Below are positions 1-12,685 of a DNA stretch of 64,000 bases, one piece after another. Location of the stretch: contig NC_135130.1 of the NCBI RefSeq assembly GCF_050908995.1, forward strand, positions 5,139,001 through 5,203,000, written 5' to 3'. Below the pieces are notes generated by a model. It was not told the DNA's origin and ran no database searches. It saw nothing but the letters and a program-made list of their open reading frames with translations. This DNA is from Andrena cerasifolii (taxonomy: Eukaryota; Arthropoda; Insecta; Hymenoptera; Andrenidae). Positions within the stretch are counted from its first letter, which is position 1; every line of letters starts with the position of its first letter. The position numbers were made by a program, and so were the translations under genes.

Positions 1-1667
1 TATTTTCATTAACCGATAGAAATAGTTCAATTAAATATATATTCAATAATTGGGACACTGATAATTAATGACTGGATCACGCTATGAATTTCATTTAATT
101 ACTGGGCCATTTGAACAGTTTCGTGTTTTAATTAATTTAAACCGTTTCCTTTAACAAACGTAGATTCTTGTTACTTTATCTGAAAGTAGACATTGTACGC
201 TTTCGAATAATTATATTTAGTTATAATACTATACTGTTTAAATATAAAAGGAATTGCAATTATCTCAACTGCTTCCTTAACTGTTCCACCACTGGGCCGT
301 TTACCTTGCCTTGAAACGGTGCTGCGATGCAAGACTGCGACACTTGATAGTGACAGTGAAAGAATCGGCGCGGGTCCGCTCTTCTGGAAGCTTCTGCGAA
401 GGGCACAAGTGTCTGTGACTGACTGTGTGTGGCCATTCGAATCGTCAGCAATTATCGTGAGAATCGAATTGTGGGCGTGGATGCACGAAGACACGAGGAA
501 AATTTCGATGCTCGGCCAATCTCGAAAGTCTGGACACTGTTCGGCGAACCTTGCACTTGTTTACAATATTCAGGCAACGGTGCCGCGACCCATTTTCCCA
601 ACGATATTCTTCGCATCCTCTGGATCAAGGCCGGACGATTCGAGACGCAGAAAGAAGAACCGGCAGAACAGCAAACGTGGAAATATTATTTAAAGGGATT
701 TTTATGAATCCTACAACGAAATTCCTTTTTGGTCGTACTTTATTAATAGAACAGTGAAGTTGCGGGGTAGGCTTATTTCAAGAGCTTCTCGTCTGTGCGA
801 TCTTCTTTTGCTTGTATTAGGTTTTCGTGAATATTTTATATTCTCGTCAAAAGTTTCTGTGTCTTCAGACCTTCCCAAAAGGGAAGAGGGATTTTTTTCT
901 CGAAAAATCGTCCAGCTTAGTGGAGCATTCTACAGGTAGCAGTTCTACAAAGTGATTACTTGTTCCATACATGATCATTATACAAATAACTTGTAGACAG
1001 TAGTGTACATACGCTCCTTTGGAATCAACCAAGTTCCATATTATTTATTATATCGCACAGGCGATTCAAGAAGACACCTGCATGCGTAATACAAGACTCG
1101 TATCAATTCATCCAATATGCTATTGCATATACGAGTTCTTGTAGAAAATCCAAAAATCAAATTCTATACTTAGTATTTTAGGATTTTACCATTAGAACAT
1201 TTTCCAATGAATTTTTCCTTTGAAATTTTTGCATTTACCTACAGTGTTTTCCACAAGGACTCTTCAATTATATTAAATGAACAACGTAGACTGCCTGCGT
1301 GTACAGAGGACATCTAACAGGTATTACAGTTCTCTAGAGCAAAACTTTCGTTCAAAACTGTTGGGCATTCCTCTATTTCCCAGCTTCTTATGTTTGCGAG
1401 AACAATGTTTAAATACAGTCTTTAACACTTCGAGTGGCACTGGCGTGTTTGCAGTGTCGAGTATTCAAAGCACAGTTCAAGCTGGACTAAACTTTCAACT
1501 GAACGTTGCTCCGCTCGCTGCATTAATTATTGTATTTAAAGAGTTACGCTGCGTCGATCTCACCTTCTACGGTAGGTAAAAGAGACGTAGCGAGGTCGTG
1601 GAAGCTGCGAGAGTCCCAAAGTTTACAGCTTAGAGGTTTTGGAACAAGAGGCATTTATTTTTTAGCA
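1..1667. other. AT-rich intergenic stretch, no supported gene
   Basis: Several overlapping frames of 60-125 codons run through 171-940 on both strands and another through 1277-1579. None shows a recognisable domain, a plausible exon chain or a homologue I can name. I treat them as chance frames in a moderately GC-rich patch. A long 5' UTR or non-coding transcript cannot be excluded from sequence alone. Confidence 0.5.
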
Positions 1668-1850
1668 ATTGCCGCCTAGGCCCACCCAGGGCCTCATCTT
1701 AAAAAATAAATTATGATTTTATCCAACCACTGTATTTTTTTCAGTACTACAATTTGGCCCATTTTTAGTAAACTACCTCTTTATTTTCCCTAAAAAATGG
1801 GCCCCTCAGAACGTTTGCCACCTGGGCCTTTTCCCCCAAACGCGCCACTG
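1668..1850. mobile_element. 5'-truncated copy of the CAGTGGCGGATTTA hAT-like MITE
   Basis: The segment matches the bodies of the elements at 13927-14145 and 19077-19405. Shared landmarks are a cccagggcc block, an attatgattttatcc block, an agtaaactacctctt block and an aaaatgggcccctcagaacg block. It ends in cgccactg like the other copies. The outer left terminus (cagtggcggattta) is missing, so this copy is broken at that end. It has no coding capacity. Confidence 0.7.
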
Positions 1851-2646
1851 AAGGTGAGGTTCCCAGACCACTTGTTCCGAGACCTCAAAGCTGTAAACTG
1901 GAAACCTTACCTCGCAAAAAAAATGCCTTGTGTTCGAAAACCTGAAAACTGCAAACTTTGGGATTCTCGTACCGTTTACGACTTCGCTGAGTACTGTAAA
2001 TAAACGCACCTCGCGCTACACGATCGACGAACGTCACCGTGACACGTGCGGCGCTGGTTGACGTGCCACCTCGCAGCCAGTCCTCCGGCTGACATCATGT
2101 CTGCTACGTAGCCGGCGAAAACGAAAGGCCTCGTGCAACTCGAATCGGCCACGCGTCGATTCTCCGCGTCACGATCGCCGCTATCGGGAAACGATATCGC
2201 GGTGAATCGTACGCGTGTGACACGCAACGCTCGTGGCGAGAAGACGGCCCTACAGCCGTCTCAGGAGATAGGTCACGCGCTCCACTTGATCGGATCGAGA
2301 AGCACCACGTGTTTAAGAATTTATTTTGAAGTGACGGAAACAGTTTTTTAGAAGACGCTTTTTGTCAGTGACAAAGGTATGTTTAAGCAACAGAAAAAAA
2401 ATTTCATTCAATTTTTGTCTAAAAAAAAGAAAGGTAGCGTAGAGCTTGTGTGATTTAGGGCATTGTGGTTGCGTGTAATTTCTAATGAGCAGATTTCTGA
2501 AACGAAATTTCAGCAATGGAAATTTTGAAGATGTTGAATGAAACTGAATTTTGTCAGTCGACCGACGTAGGATTTTTTCGTTCGGTTGAAAAAGAATAAA
2601 ATGGCACCACTTTGAAGCTAAAAGGTCAGAGCTAGAATATTGAGCT
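1851..2646. other. Intergenic, no supported gene
   Basis: Short overlapping open frames occur on both strands at 1976-2351, within a CpG-rich patch around 2000-2300. They carry no recognisable motif. No RNA gene or repeat boundary is visible. Confidence 0.4.
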
Positions 2647-2807
2647 CCGACGGTGCTGGGTCATTTTGGACCCACGCGGAACGTTACCGAGTTTATTGTA
2701 ATAGTAACAGGGAAAGCTTCAGAACTCGAAGGATGGATTAGCCCCGCTGATCCAAGATGAAGAACGAGATAGTTTAATAACGGGTCGGAAGTGACCCAGG
2801 CACCGAC
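2647..2807. mobile_element. Short inverted-repeat element with GGGTCA/GACCC termini
   Basis: The left terminus (ccgacggtgctgggtca, followed by ttttggaccc) pairs with the right terminus, which reads cgggtcggaagtgacccagg and then caccgac. The pairing covers about 25 bp with a few mismatches. The same GGGTCA...GGACCC style recurs at 8696 and 12713, next to TTAACCC termini, which suggests a piggyBac-like family. No coding capacity. Confidence 0.45.
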
Positions 2808-2990
2808 TTCCGTATGATCACTCGAACCGTCCGCCGCCCGAGGGTTAGCAGAGACAATCGCCTGAACGTTTATCCAAACTTTACCCTACATATTCAATTC
2901 AGGCGGTTACGATCGCTCTGAGGCGGAACGCGGTGCGCGTTTATTGCGTGCATTACGATTTTATTGCACGGACGCATCCGGGTAGACCAC

Positions 2991-3310
2991 GCGAGGCGAG
3001 TGTACCCGTGCAGCGGTGCAATTGAATCATTCAATTATCGTTTCGAAGAATTTCAGCGGCTTCTGAAGGATTCCGGAGCGCTATAATGCAGCAGAGTAAC
3101 GACACGTTGGGTAGCAGAGGCAGAGGATTCTGGGTATTGGGATTTTGTTGCATTCAAGTACCTATCCAGGTGACTGTGAGGAGTGTACTCGTGCAGCGGT
3201 GCAATTGAGTCGTTCAATTATCGTTTCGGAGAGTTTCGGTAGATCCTGAAGGATCTATCAACGCGAGAACGATAGAGCAACGACACTTTGGATATCAGAG
3301 GCAGATAATA
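2991..3310 (+). repeat. Two-copy tandem duplication, period about 183 bp
   Basis: A unit starting gagtgtac.cgtgcagcggtg near 2998 recurs near 3181. Both copies continue through caattga.tc.ttcaattatcgtttcg, a tctgaagga block, an aacgacac block and a cagaggcaga block. Divergence is roughly 20 percent, so the duplication is old. A short (aat)n tract follows at 3307-3330. Confidence 0.7.
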
Positions 3311-3330
3311 ATAATAACAACAATAATAGG

Positions 3331-4760
3331 TCTTTATTACACCACTCCTTATGATACATTAGTATAACGTTAATTCAATTACCTATAGGGACATCTGCTT
3401 CTCCATTTTTGCGGTGCAATGGGCCAGATTCATCACAGTGCTGTTTAAAAATATTTAAATGCTTATAAATACATGATCACTCTACGAAAATATTAGGGTG
3501 TTATTCTAGGATAAGTTAGTCCAGCCAAAGCAACGTCAGCTGAATGTAAAGGTCTATGCTGTGCTAGAAACTCCAGGAATTCCAGGGCAAGCAAGATCAC
3601 GCATCTCTATTTTCTAATCCATAGGATTTACTTACCGCGTATTGTCCATGGTAGGCATGAAATACCATAGCGTCCTCTCTGAATCCAGAACTGCAATCAC
3701 GGTGAACCAGAACGAGTGTGTAACGCAGGGCAGTTACGGTTAGCCCAGACTCTCAACAGGTTAATAGTGGGTCTTAGGCTAATCGAATGGGACGGACCTC
3801 GAGCGGGCCGAGAGTAGTGATTGGCGAAAATAATTCTGCTTAGTGATCTAATTCACCTATTGCCTCGGTTGGTCCTGCTTAAATAATCAACCACGATTGC
3901 GGCCCCAGAAGATACTCTAGCACAGGTCCGGCGGAGCTTAACTGGCATAATTGTTGCTAATAAAATTAATCGCGCACTGTCTATTCAAATCGGCCCACAA
4001 GGAAACCCGCATACTTTACCCAAGCTTCTCTCAATCCAATCAAAAAGCAATCCTATCAGCCACACTTGAAAGCCAGATTCAATTTTCGCGAATCCCCCGT
4101 TCCAATAGACTAATCGGCCGACCCCAACTATAAAGTGCACTATTTCATCCAGTTACAGACCGCGGAACACCTAACTATTACAATGTAGCTCTAAGTAATT
4201 CAGCCAGCATCATTAATCTTAATGTACCAGCAGTGACACCAGCCAGGATTCCAATTACCCGCCATAATTGCCGCCCAATCGACGTCACTAGCGAGCAATA
4301 ATCCTGCTGCAGTCATTACACGGCTGCTAACATGATGATCGTATCATCAGTCCCGCGAATGGTTACAGTTGACAGGACACGGATCTCGGTTTTATTGGCC
4401 CAAATTCCCAACCATCTTTGAAGAAATAATAAGATCCTCGAAATGGGAATAGATAATTGAGTACAAAGTCTCACCCAGAAAGGGGGGAGGGGGGGCAAGG
4501 GACCCTGGAACCTCAAAGTAAAAGATGATTAATGTAACCACGTCTGAAGGATTTGTAAAAGATTCGCGAGAAGAAAAGAAAACTGGATTTTATTCTTTGA
4601 GTAAATTTTTGTAACCCCCTAATGAATTTTATTGAATTTGCATTAAAATTATTTTTATCCGTTCAACTCCGCTCCCCCAAGATTAAATCCGAAGTGCGTT
4701 GCTGATTGAATATAGACGCATCCATTTTTCTTTCCTCCAAGCTCCGTTGGCGAATCGTTG
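3331..4760. other. Intergenic, no supported gene
   Basis: AT-rich sequence with only short chance frames (for example 3951-4133 and 4316-4516). No domain, RNA gene or clear repeat border was found. Confidence 0.4.
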
Positions 4761-4766
4761 TACAAC

Positions 4767-5039
4767 TGTATAGTGCCTCCTCGAGATGTAGCGACTAAAG
4801 GGACCCACTCAAGTGATGTGCAATGGATACCATTGGCTACAAGCAGTACAAGCCGCTAAATGTGTCCTTTGCTACTTGTTACAAAGCCTTGTGCTTTCTT
4901 GTACTGATCTCAAACAACTAAAAAGTACACTGAACACGTCCCTAGGTGTTTGACTTGCCGCTGAAATATTTACAGGCGTTAAGGACCCGAGGCCCTGCTG
5001 CGCTTGCGAGGTCGCTACATCTCGGGGAGGCACTATACG
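4767..5039. repeat. Inverted pair of a CGCTACATCTCG-type module, also found at 11.96 kb
   Basis: About 29 bp at 4767-4797 (tagtgcctcctcgagatgta) is nearly the reverse complement of 5009-5039 (gctacatctcggggaggcac). The second arm extends upstream (aggacc...ccctgctgc), and that extension is shared in direct orientation with about 11958-12015. This looks like an old dispersed repeat. A frame of about 82 codons, 4946-5194 (+), overlaps it but resembles nothing I know. Confidence 0.5.
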
Positions 5040-5194
5040 CGATGGAATTGGACCAGCTGCATGAGCTTCCTGAATTGAAGGGGGGCGTGAAGTGGACGGC
5101 GATGAGGCCGCCACACGTGGAAGAAGTAGGTCTCGCCGCGTTCGCCGAGGATCATCCTAATCTCTGTTACCCGTACTTACCTCATTGTCGTTGA

Positions 5195-6777
5195 CTGATC
5201 ATGCACCTTGTTCGTGCTCGTCCCCCTAGTGGCATGCACGCGTTGATGCGCTCAGACTGACCTCTGGCTGGGGAGAAGTGGCATCGCCAGTCGGCTCACG
5301 AAGCTACTCTGCCCGATTGGCACACGGCATTGCCGTGATTGCCGTTAATAATTGGGCAGACACGCAAAACCAGCGAGTAGGCTTCGCCACGGGACAGTTA
5401 CCTCCTTCTCAGACCTCAAATGGAGGATTCTTTTACCATAGTCTACCACGGGTGGACGGATCTCCACTTGGAATTTCCTCTACGAGGGTGTCTTGAGCAT
5501 TTCCTCTTGAACATTCCTCGTCACAGCTCTGACCCGCCCGCTGTAAAAGGCATCTATACCTGCGAGGCCTTAGAAACAGCAGACACCTCACTGCACCTCT
5601 GTTGCCTACTTAATTTACCAGTACTACCAGTCTTCTTCTTTTTTATCCTCCATGATCTGTTGCTGTCTTCGTCGCCTTCTTATCAACCCCCAAGCGAACG
5701 GACTGTCTGGTCGATCTGGTGTCAGTGTACCCCAAGATTGTCTTTCTTTGAAAACGATTCCAACGGAGCATGAACTCTATCCGCTAAATCGTTCCAATCT
5801 CTAAAGCTGCATCATCCTCCGTCTCGGGTAGCAGTAGGCTTGGGACGATTCATCACCTGTTTACAAAAATCTTATCTCCGACGCTCCGTCCCCCCTTCAC
5901 TGGGCCAAGCGACTCTAGACGGCCACGGGAATCCTCTGATAGGCCGGTGATACAAATTGGCTAGGGGAATCGGCCGGGAACGCGCGCCGCGGACCGAGTA
6001 TAAAAATACAATTATGGATGCAATCTGGTGAGACAGTTGTTTTGCTGATTTACGCCGACGAGGTCCAAGTTCAGACGCCACGATCGACCTGGCTGTATCG
6101 ATGGAACGGAGCGAACGCAGTGGTGTCGACGACTCGTTTATCGTCGTGCACCGGTCGGAAAACATTGCCGGCCCACGTTGCCGGCTCGACAGACGATGAC
6201 TCCCTTAGGTGGACGTGGCATTGTTCTGGCTGGTCAATAAATCGAAGGTCAGGAGATCTTGATGCGAGGTGACGTAAGAAAAAAACAAGTCCCGTCCTAT
6301 CCATCTGGCAGACGGAAAGTCACGTCTGCTGAGTAATTGACCTAAGTCTAGACTCTGAGCTAGACCTAACCTAAATCTAGACCGGATTCAAATCTTGGGT
6401 AGATCTGAGTTTTCCCTGAATTCTGTATAGGATAGGCGCAGGGTTAGATGTCAAATATACAACTAGAATTAATCTGGATGAGGCCCGAGCCAAGTACAAG
6501 TTTGCTCTGGTGTAAATCTAGAATAAGTTTACGTTGATTCCCTAGTATGACAAGCACGAACAACATTTTTTATGAGATACTGTCATCTCCATTGTACATT
6601 CCTCCTCGTGGGAGGACAATGCCGTATAGGCGTGTACCGTACTGCTTAAGCATCTAATTGGGACCCGAAGAATCTGATGCATAGCAACAGAAGTACTGTT
6701 GCTGACGAGGAAACATCGGTAACCCTAAAATTCCAAGTTTTCTGAAACTTTGCAGGTTTGTAAGGGTCACGCAGGGA
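5195..6777. other. Intergenic, no supported gene
   Basis: Short frames lie on both strands at 5278-6304 without recognisable domains. Between about 6345 and 6410 the motif TCTAGAC and close variants recur (ctaagtctagac, ctaaatctagacc), a small degenerate repeat. Nothing else is supported. Confidence 0.4.
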
Positions 6778-7101
6778 CAGTGGCGTATTTAGTAGAAACA
6801 GTGCCTAGGGCAAGCATAGAATTTGCGTCTCCCCCCCTCCCCCATCATGCATTAAAAGTATTTATTACACAAAACATTTTATATAGAATTTAGATAATCC
6901 TTTTAAAGAAAGTAGAGCTGAAGGGCGGAAAAGACGAAAGTTGGAGGCAAACGAAGCCGAACAGTGTAGCAAGTTTTTTTCGGAGGTTCTCTAAAGAGGC
7001 ATGCGAAGCACACGAATAACGAACGTAAACTACTAATATTAACCATCCAAATAAATTTATTCAAGAAACACTTGCCCCAGCCTTGATACGCCTATCCTGT
7101 G
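6778..7101. mobile_element. hAT-like MITE, CAGTGGCGTATTTA family
   Basis: The left end reads cagtggcgtatttag and the right end reads gatacgcctatcctg, which are imperfect inverted termini. The flanks gcaggga (left) and gcagggt (right) look like a target duplication, although the exact border is ambiguous by 1-2 bases. The interior is AT-rich and non-coding, with a C-rich run near 6830. Confidence 0.55.
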
Positions 7102-8695
7102 GCAGGGTATAGGGAAGCACACACTACATTTAATTTTAACTTTAAAAACAAATTGTCCGGTGCTTCTATTGAGGTCCTCTACGAACCCGCAAAGTTTCGA
7201 AGAAATCGGAACTTTCAGTTTACCGAAGTTCCCCTGCAAGTAGACCCGTACAGAGCCGAAAAGACTTACGCCCTACTTACAATTAGGCCCGTCCTCGTCG
7301 TGAGGCCGCCGATTGGGAGCTTCGCTTCCGCTGCATCAGCTTTAACCTTGTTCCCGCTGGAATCGGAGCGGATAGTGCATCGGTATCTAGATCCGAGCGG
7401 CACGTGTACGCATCTGGCGAGCTCCAATGCCATCGAAAGAAGGACTATGTATCTCGAATTCAAGCGGCCGCAGTAAACACACAGTTGAACCCATACACCG
7501 AGCCGCCCGAAGAAAATAACGGCCGTTACACAATTCCTGTAACCGAACGCTGGAAAACACACCCTGAACGTTGCTCTCTGGAACATGCGTATTCTGCGTG
7601 CCATTACGGCGCGTTATGCAAGTGAACGGTCGCAGAGCGTCCATTGCAAACGCAACGATCGGATCAACATGCGACTCCTGCCCGGCGTGCCCTCTCGTAA
7701 GCTGCTCGATCCGGCGATAACCATCGGGCCAGATCGATACCTGCGCCACAACCGTCGCGGCGCCTCGTTCTGCATCGCGATCGTCGGCTGCTCACCCGAG
7801 CCATCAGCCGATAAAACAGCAGCCCATCGAAATATTCGGAATATTACTCTACCAGCGGTTCGATCGCCACTATTGTTCTATATTTAACTGAAACTTTACC
7901 CCGATACCCTGTGCAACATTGTTGTTATACATGCACGTGTATACGCGCGTATACGCCGCGGCCGTCTGCGGACAAACACCAGAGATATTCAATAAGGTGC
8001 ATGACACATCGAGTGGAGGGAAAAGAGGGAGGAACGGGCCGCGCTATCGTGGACATTCACATTGGTTCATAGGTCAATCAATTGAAAAGAGATGGAAAAA
8101 AGGTGGCGCTGGGTGTTAAACGCCGCCGTTAATGGTCCCCGCGTTATAATTGAAACGACAATCTTTATTGTAGCAATTATTCTCGGCCGGGTAATAGATT
8201 TTTTACGAGGCGATCGTTTATTAATAGAGCACCGAGCCGTTCCTTCACATCGGCCGGGGATTGCGCCAGCCGTGGTCAACAATCCTTTCCTATCGTGGGA
8301 AATCGTGTCAGGTCACACACTGAGAGAGAGAGAGAATATTCCGGGAAACCGAGAGTGCAACGTTGTCTCGGGCGATCTGATGGTTTCTGTGAAAAACGAT
8401 GCGACGCACTCTTACATACCAGACACCTCGCTATCGGGGACGTGAAACGCTGATAGGGAGGCCTGGCGATGCGTGGTTGGGGCGAGTGTGATGTCCGGCG
8501 CAGGATCATGCTCATTTAATTTTCTTGACCCTTGAACGATGCACAGCTTTCTGGTCGCCCATTTCACTCTGTAATTTCACTCACGCACACCTCGGAACAA
8601 GCTCCCACTATAAATTCTGATCCTGCTCTGGTTTAAAATTCTTATCTTCAAGGAATAATTCTAATAAGTAACGCGTGTCGTTTAGTATTTCAGTA
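7102..8695. other. Intergenic, GC-rich in part, no supported gene
   Basis: Many overlapping frames of 60-125 codons cover 7099-8515 on both strands. This is expected in CpG-rich DNA with few stop codons. None contains a known motif or joins into an exon chain. A short (GA)n run lies at about 8322-8336. Confidence 0.4.
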
Positions 8696-8735
8696 TGGGT
8701 CAAAACGGACCCCGCATAAGCCACCCGAGGGTTAA
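8696..8735 (-). mobile_element. Lone piggyBac-like terminus (…ACCCGAGGGTTAA)
   Basis: Read on the minus strand, this begins TTAACCCTCGGGTGG and continues to a GGGGTCC...TTGACCC inverted motif. TTAA followed by CCC is the hallmark of piggyBac-family ends. No partner terminus or transposase was found, so it may be a solo or decayed end. Confidence 0.4.
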
Positions 8736-9381
8736 TTCATTGAGGCCTGAACTGATTGCTCTCAAATGGTAATTATCCTTGGACAAATTTCTGCAAGCAG
8801 AATAAGCACCATTTCTGTACTCCCTGTGCTTATAATTAGTATTCCTCGTCTAGCGTAAGATCCCCAATGGTTCCTACATTCAGTGACACACTTTGCGATC
8901 TCGATTCTACTTCCGATCTTGTCCGCAGCGAGGTTCTGATCTTATCTTCTTGGGACTTATTTTTATGGGACTTTAACGTCTCCGCAAGTCGAATGCCTTT
9001 GTAGAGTCGACTGATTAACTATTTTTCTGTTTCCTGTGCCCATGTTTACAACCGCTGCGCGCACATGCCGCAGCGTGGAGCGTAATAATAATTTTTGTAT
9101 TACGAGGTTGCCTGGTTATTGCAAATAAATGACAAGACCCCTCGGCTCGTAGCGCGATTGCCTGCAACAAAACTTGAATCGGATCGTCTGGGAGACGGGT
9201 TCCATGGCGTCGATAAGGAGGGAACGAGCGAAGTAAATAGCATTCCGTGCGCCGCGCCGCGCACAATCGATTTTTTTCCGGAACGGTCTCGACGATCGAC
9301 GAAACAAACGATTAGTTGTTTACTAATTTCGATCAGGGATTATCGACACCTCAATGAGTCACTCGACTCGTCATCGCGCTG
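8736..9381. other. Intergenic, no supported gene
   Basis: Only chance frames (9015-9307 minus, 9095-9505 plus). The plus frame ends in a leucine run produced by the (TTA)n array that follows. No gene or RNA is supported. Confidence 0.4.
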
Positions 9382-9468
9382 TATAGGCTGTCCCAGGAGG
9401 AAAGATCCATACTCTGGGATGGTAGCGACCATTTTAAGCAGAAATGTTCATAGCCATTTCAATATACA

Positions 9469-9558
<90 letters not shown>

Positions 9559-9653
9559 AATTGGTGTATTCCTCGTCTGGTTGTGAATTCGTCGCATGTA
9601 TCAATTTGAAATAGGACACATGTCCCACTTTTCCTTCTGGGATACCCTGTATA
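9382..9653. mobile_element. TATA...GGNTGTCCCAG TIR element with an (ATT)n core
   Basis: The left end, tataggctgtcccaggagga, pairs with the right end, whose reverse complement reads tatacagggtatcccagaag and continues gaaa. Both are bordered by TA, as in Tc1/mariner-type MITEs. The middle is largely replaced by the trinucleotide array at 9470-9558. The right terminus resembles the ends of the large palindrome at 50271-51442. Confidence 0.6.
9470..9558. repeat. (TTA)n microsatellite, about 89 bp
   Basis: A nearly pure TTA/ATT trinucleotide run with one interruption (ttataattatt) near 9502. It lies inside the TIR element at 9382-9653, so it probably expanded after that element inserted. Confidence 0.95.
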
Positions 9654-12600
9654 TTGCTTCTATTCCTCCACGAAATCCTTCGTTTCCGGATCCTGTTGAG
9701 CCACGGAGATCATTGAAGATCGATAATCTCTGACGCCGTAAAATCAGTTGCTTCTGAACCATTAGCAACAAAGTTTCACACAGCAATTGGAATTTGCCGG
9801 GAATTGGCGGAAAATCTATGCGCATGCGCGGTAGATCGAACCTCCCTGAGCGCTAAGAAATGGCGACTTTATGCGTACAGAGCGTTACGTTAATCGGAGT
9901 TTAGGTTAGAAGGATTCGAGTCAGAGGTATTTAGAAGCATCGTGTAGGATTACGAGGACATCGCGAGTATTGGAGTTCTCTGCGCGTGGACAGCAGATCC
10001 AAGCTTCCCCGAGGGGCACGAAAATTGTCACAAAAATTCCACGGTTACTGAGCGCCGGAATCGATTGCATTTTACGTAGAGGCGATAAGCGAAGGGATAG
10101 TAAAACCGTGTAGAATTGTGAAAACATTGTGGGCGTTAAGATAGTGGTTTATCTTAGCTCAATTACTGTTTTCGTTTTCCTCCATTGAAGCCCCCGTTTA
10201 AGAGGAGCTATCGTTTATGTAATCCTTCGTGGGTTTCTGAGGTGGAAGCTACCGCGGTAAATCAGACTAGCAAACGACTACTCCGGCTCGATCAAAGTGT
10301 CCCTGTGTCGCATCAACGACACTATTTTTACCGGGTGTACACTGGCGACACCCATAAAAACATACGGATCCATGAATCTCGTTTACGACCACGTAAACAG
10401 TTGCCGAGCCGCCCCTATAAAGCGGGACGCGCTTCTTTGCACATCCGTTTCGTTTGGCCGCGGTAATAGCAAAAAAAAAACAACCCCCAGACCCATGTGC
10501 GCCCGACACCGCCTATACAGGAGGGTTACTTTATGCGCGCTGTAAATAGTAATAGCAAAATGGCAGACGTAGCGTGGCGCCCGGCAAAAGTAGACGAATA
10601 GCGATCGTCTGTGTCGGTGGTCGACCATTTCCAGTTCGACCACATCGTTCCAAGTTTAATTCTGCTGAATTCCGTGTTGCAAAAGGATTACGACGTTCGG
10701 AAGAATGGCAGGGTCTACCTAAGATTCACACAGCTGATCCTTGAGAAATGAGTTCGGTTCGAGAGTCAGGGTGCTCACGGTGCAAGCTAATTCACGAATC
10801 GCGTGGACAGCTTGTTGCGCGCCGATAGACTGCACTTGCCCTTAAACGATCACGTCCTCGCACGGCCAACGACGTGGCCGTCCACCTCAACCCGCCAGCG
10901 CCAATCGACTCGGAATCAATTCACCCGGTGACACCGATCGACCCACGTCCATCGAGCACAGCCCTAAATCTCTCGCCGCGGGGCGAACAACCGATCCGTC
11001 CGCTCTGCCGCTAATTCCCTCAACATCTTTTTTTGGGATCGCGCTTCGGTCACGGGCCTGCCTCGTAGTTCGGTGACCGCAATCACCGGCCTCGTGGTGC
11101 GCATACCGTCCTCCAAAGCAGAACAACTAAACAACCTATTTCCCTTTCTCTCCAAGGCCCAACCTACCCACCTCCCCCGTTCCCCAATCAGAGGAGCCAG
11201 TCGACGAATTGCCATTAATTTCGTCCAACCACAGGGTCGTGGGAGGGGAGGGGTAGCGTTTCAGAGGGAGGAGGGGTCGGCCCCCTTGGGGAGCGTGGCT
11301 CAACCGAGCTCGTTAATCTATTTATTGGGTGAAGCCGGGAGGGCAAGTTTTTTCGGGTTGCAGAGGCGCGAGCGGGCGGCGGGCGGGCGAGGGGGGCCGC
11401 GGGCCACGATAACTGATAGGGCGCGAGTTACACGCCGATAACCCCGCGAGAACTCTCATGAGGTCAACGGGTAGCGGCACGCTTTCCTCCTACGGCGGCC
11501 GACTTCGTGGCGTCTATATTTAGATTATCAATGGCCAGATGGATGTACCAGGAAACACGGGCTCGCTTGGGCGAAACGGATCCCTGGTAACCCGGTTCGA
11601 TGACGAATCCGGGCGCGACGCCGATCGCGCACCGTGATCGCCGCAACGTCGCCGAATTCTGCGCTACTCCGGGCGGACGGGGCGCACGTGAGCTTGCTCG
11701 CCGAGGAGGAAACGGCCGCCCACGGGCGTCTGCGTGTCGGGGGTCGGCGCGGGGCAGCCGATTCGAGGCGGAGGAACGACGCTGGGTACAGAGGAGGTTA
11801 GGTAGTGGCGGGAACGGCGGCTCTGAATGATGGATTCGGGTGAGCGGACTGGAAATCTGACGCTGACACAACTGGTTAGGTGAATGGTCACGCTGCGGAG
11901 GTCACGAGTGAAAATCTTGGGCGTAGACAAGATTTACGATGGAACGATCGTATCGTTCGTTGAGGACCTCAGCCCCTGCTGCTTTTACGAACTCGCTATA
12001 TCTCGGCGAGGCGCTCGACGAGGACGAATGTGGCTTGACGTAGCGTTGCAGACATTAAAAAGGCAATTTGATACCTAAGGGCAAGACTCGCGGGAAATTG
12101 AGAGTTCTGTGTGTACGAATTTGTAGGTTAAGTTCGCTTCGGTACTGAAAAGTCGCTGATTATTGTAATCAGACGTTTGGAGAACTCCACCCGAATATCT
12201 GAAGATGGACATGGAAGAGTAGGATCGGAAACTGAGTCGTCCCTTTGAAGGAATTTTTACGTGAAGCGTTAACGAGCTGTCTACCGTGCACACTCATCCC
12301 TGTTCCAGATATAGTTCGTTTAAATGGGCTTCTTCGTCAACGACCGCGTCCAAAACCTGCCCTGTCTTCCTTTAACCTTTCTTCCTTCAAAATACCACGA
12401 AAAGATTATGTTTACTCGTCCCGGTTCCAAGAACGCAGGGGTGGAAGCTACCTACACCTTGGAATATTCGAAACCTGACTAAAGACTTTGTACCCCTATA
12501 GCAGCTGGTAGAAAACATATATCATCCCAAAACATTATAATTCACTGATCATTATGCACAAGCCCCCTAGTGGTAGCCACAAATGCGCGTCAAAGATGCT

Positions 12601-12685
12601 CAGTGCACAAAGCCTTTGGGTTGAAGGTCACGAAGCTGCCTGTAAAACTCTCTAGCTCCCTTTTAACCACCCAAGCGGCAGATTC
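9654..12685. other. Intergenic with a strongly GC- and CpG-rich zone
   Basis: From about 10800 to 11880 the sequence is GC-rich with many CG dinucleotides. This gives long chance frames on both strands (11073-11441, 11464-11871, 11600-11830). None shows a domain, and their composition is Arg/Pro/Ser-rich as expected from CpG-rich DNA. The zone could include an unrecognised promoter or first exon of a distant gene. A repeat module shared with 4975-5039 lies at about 11958-12015. Confidence 0.4.
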
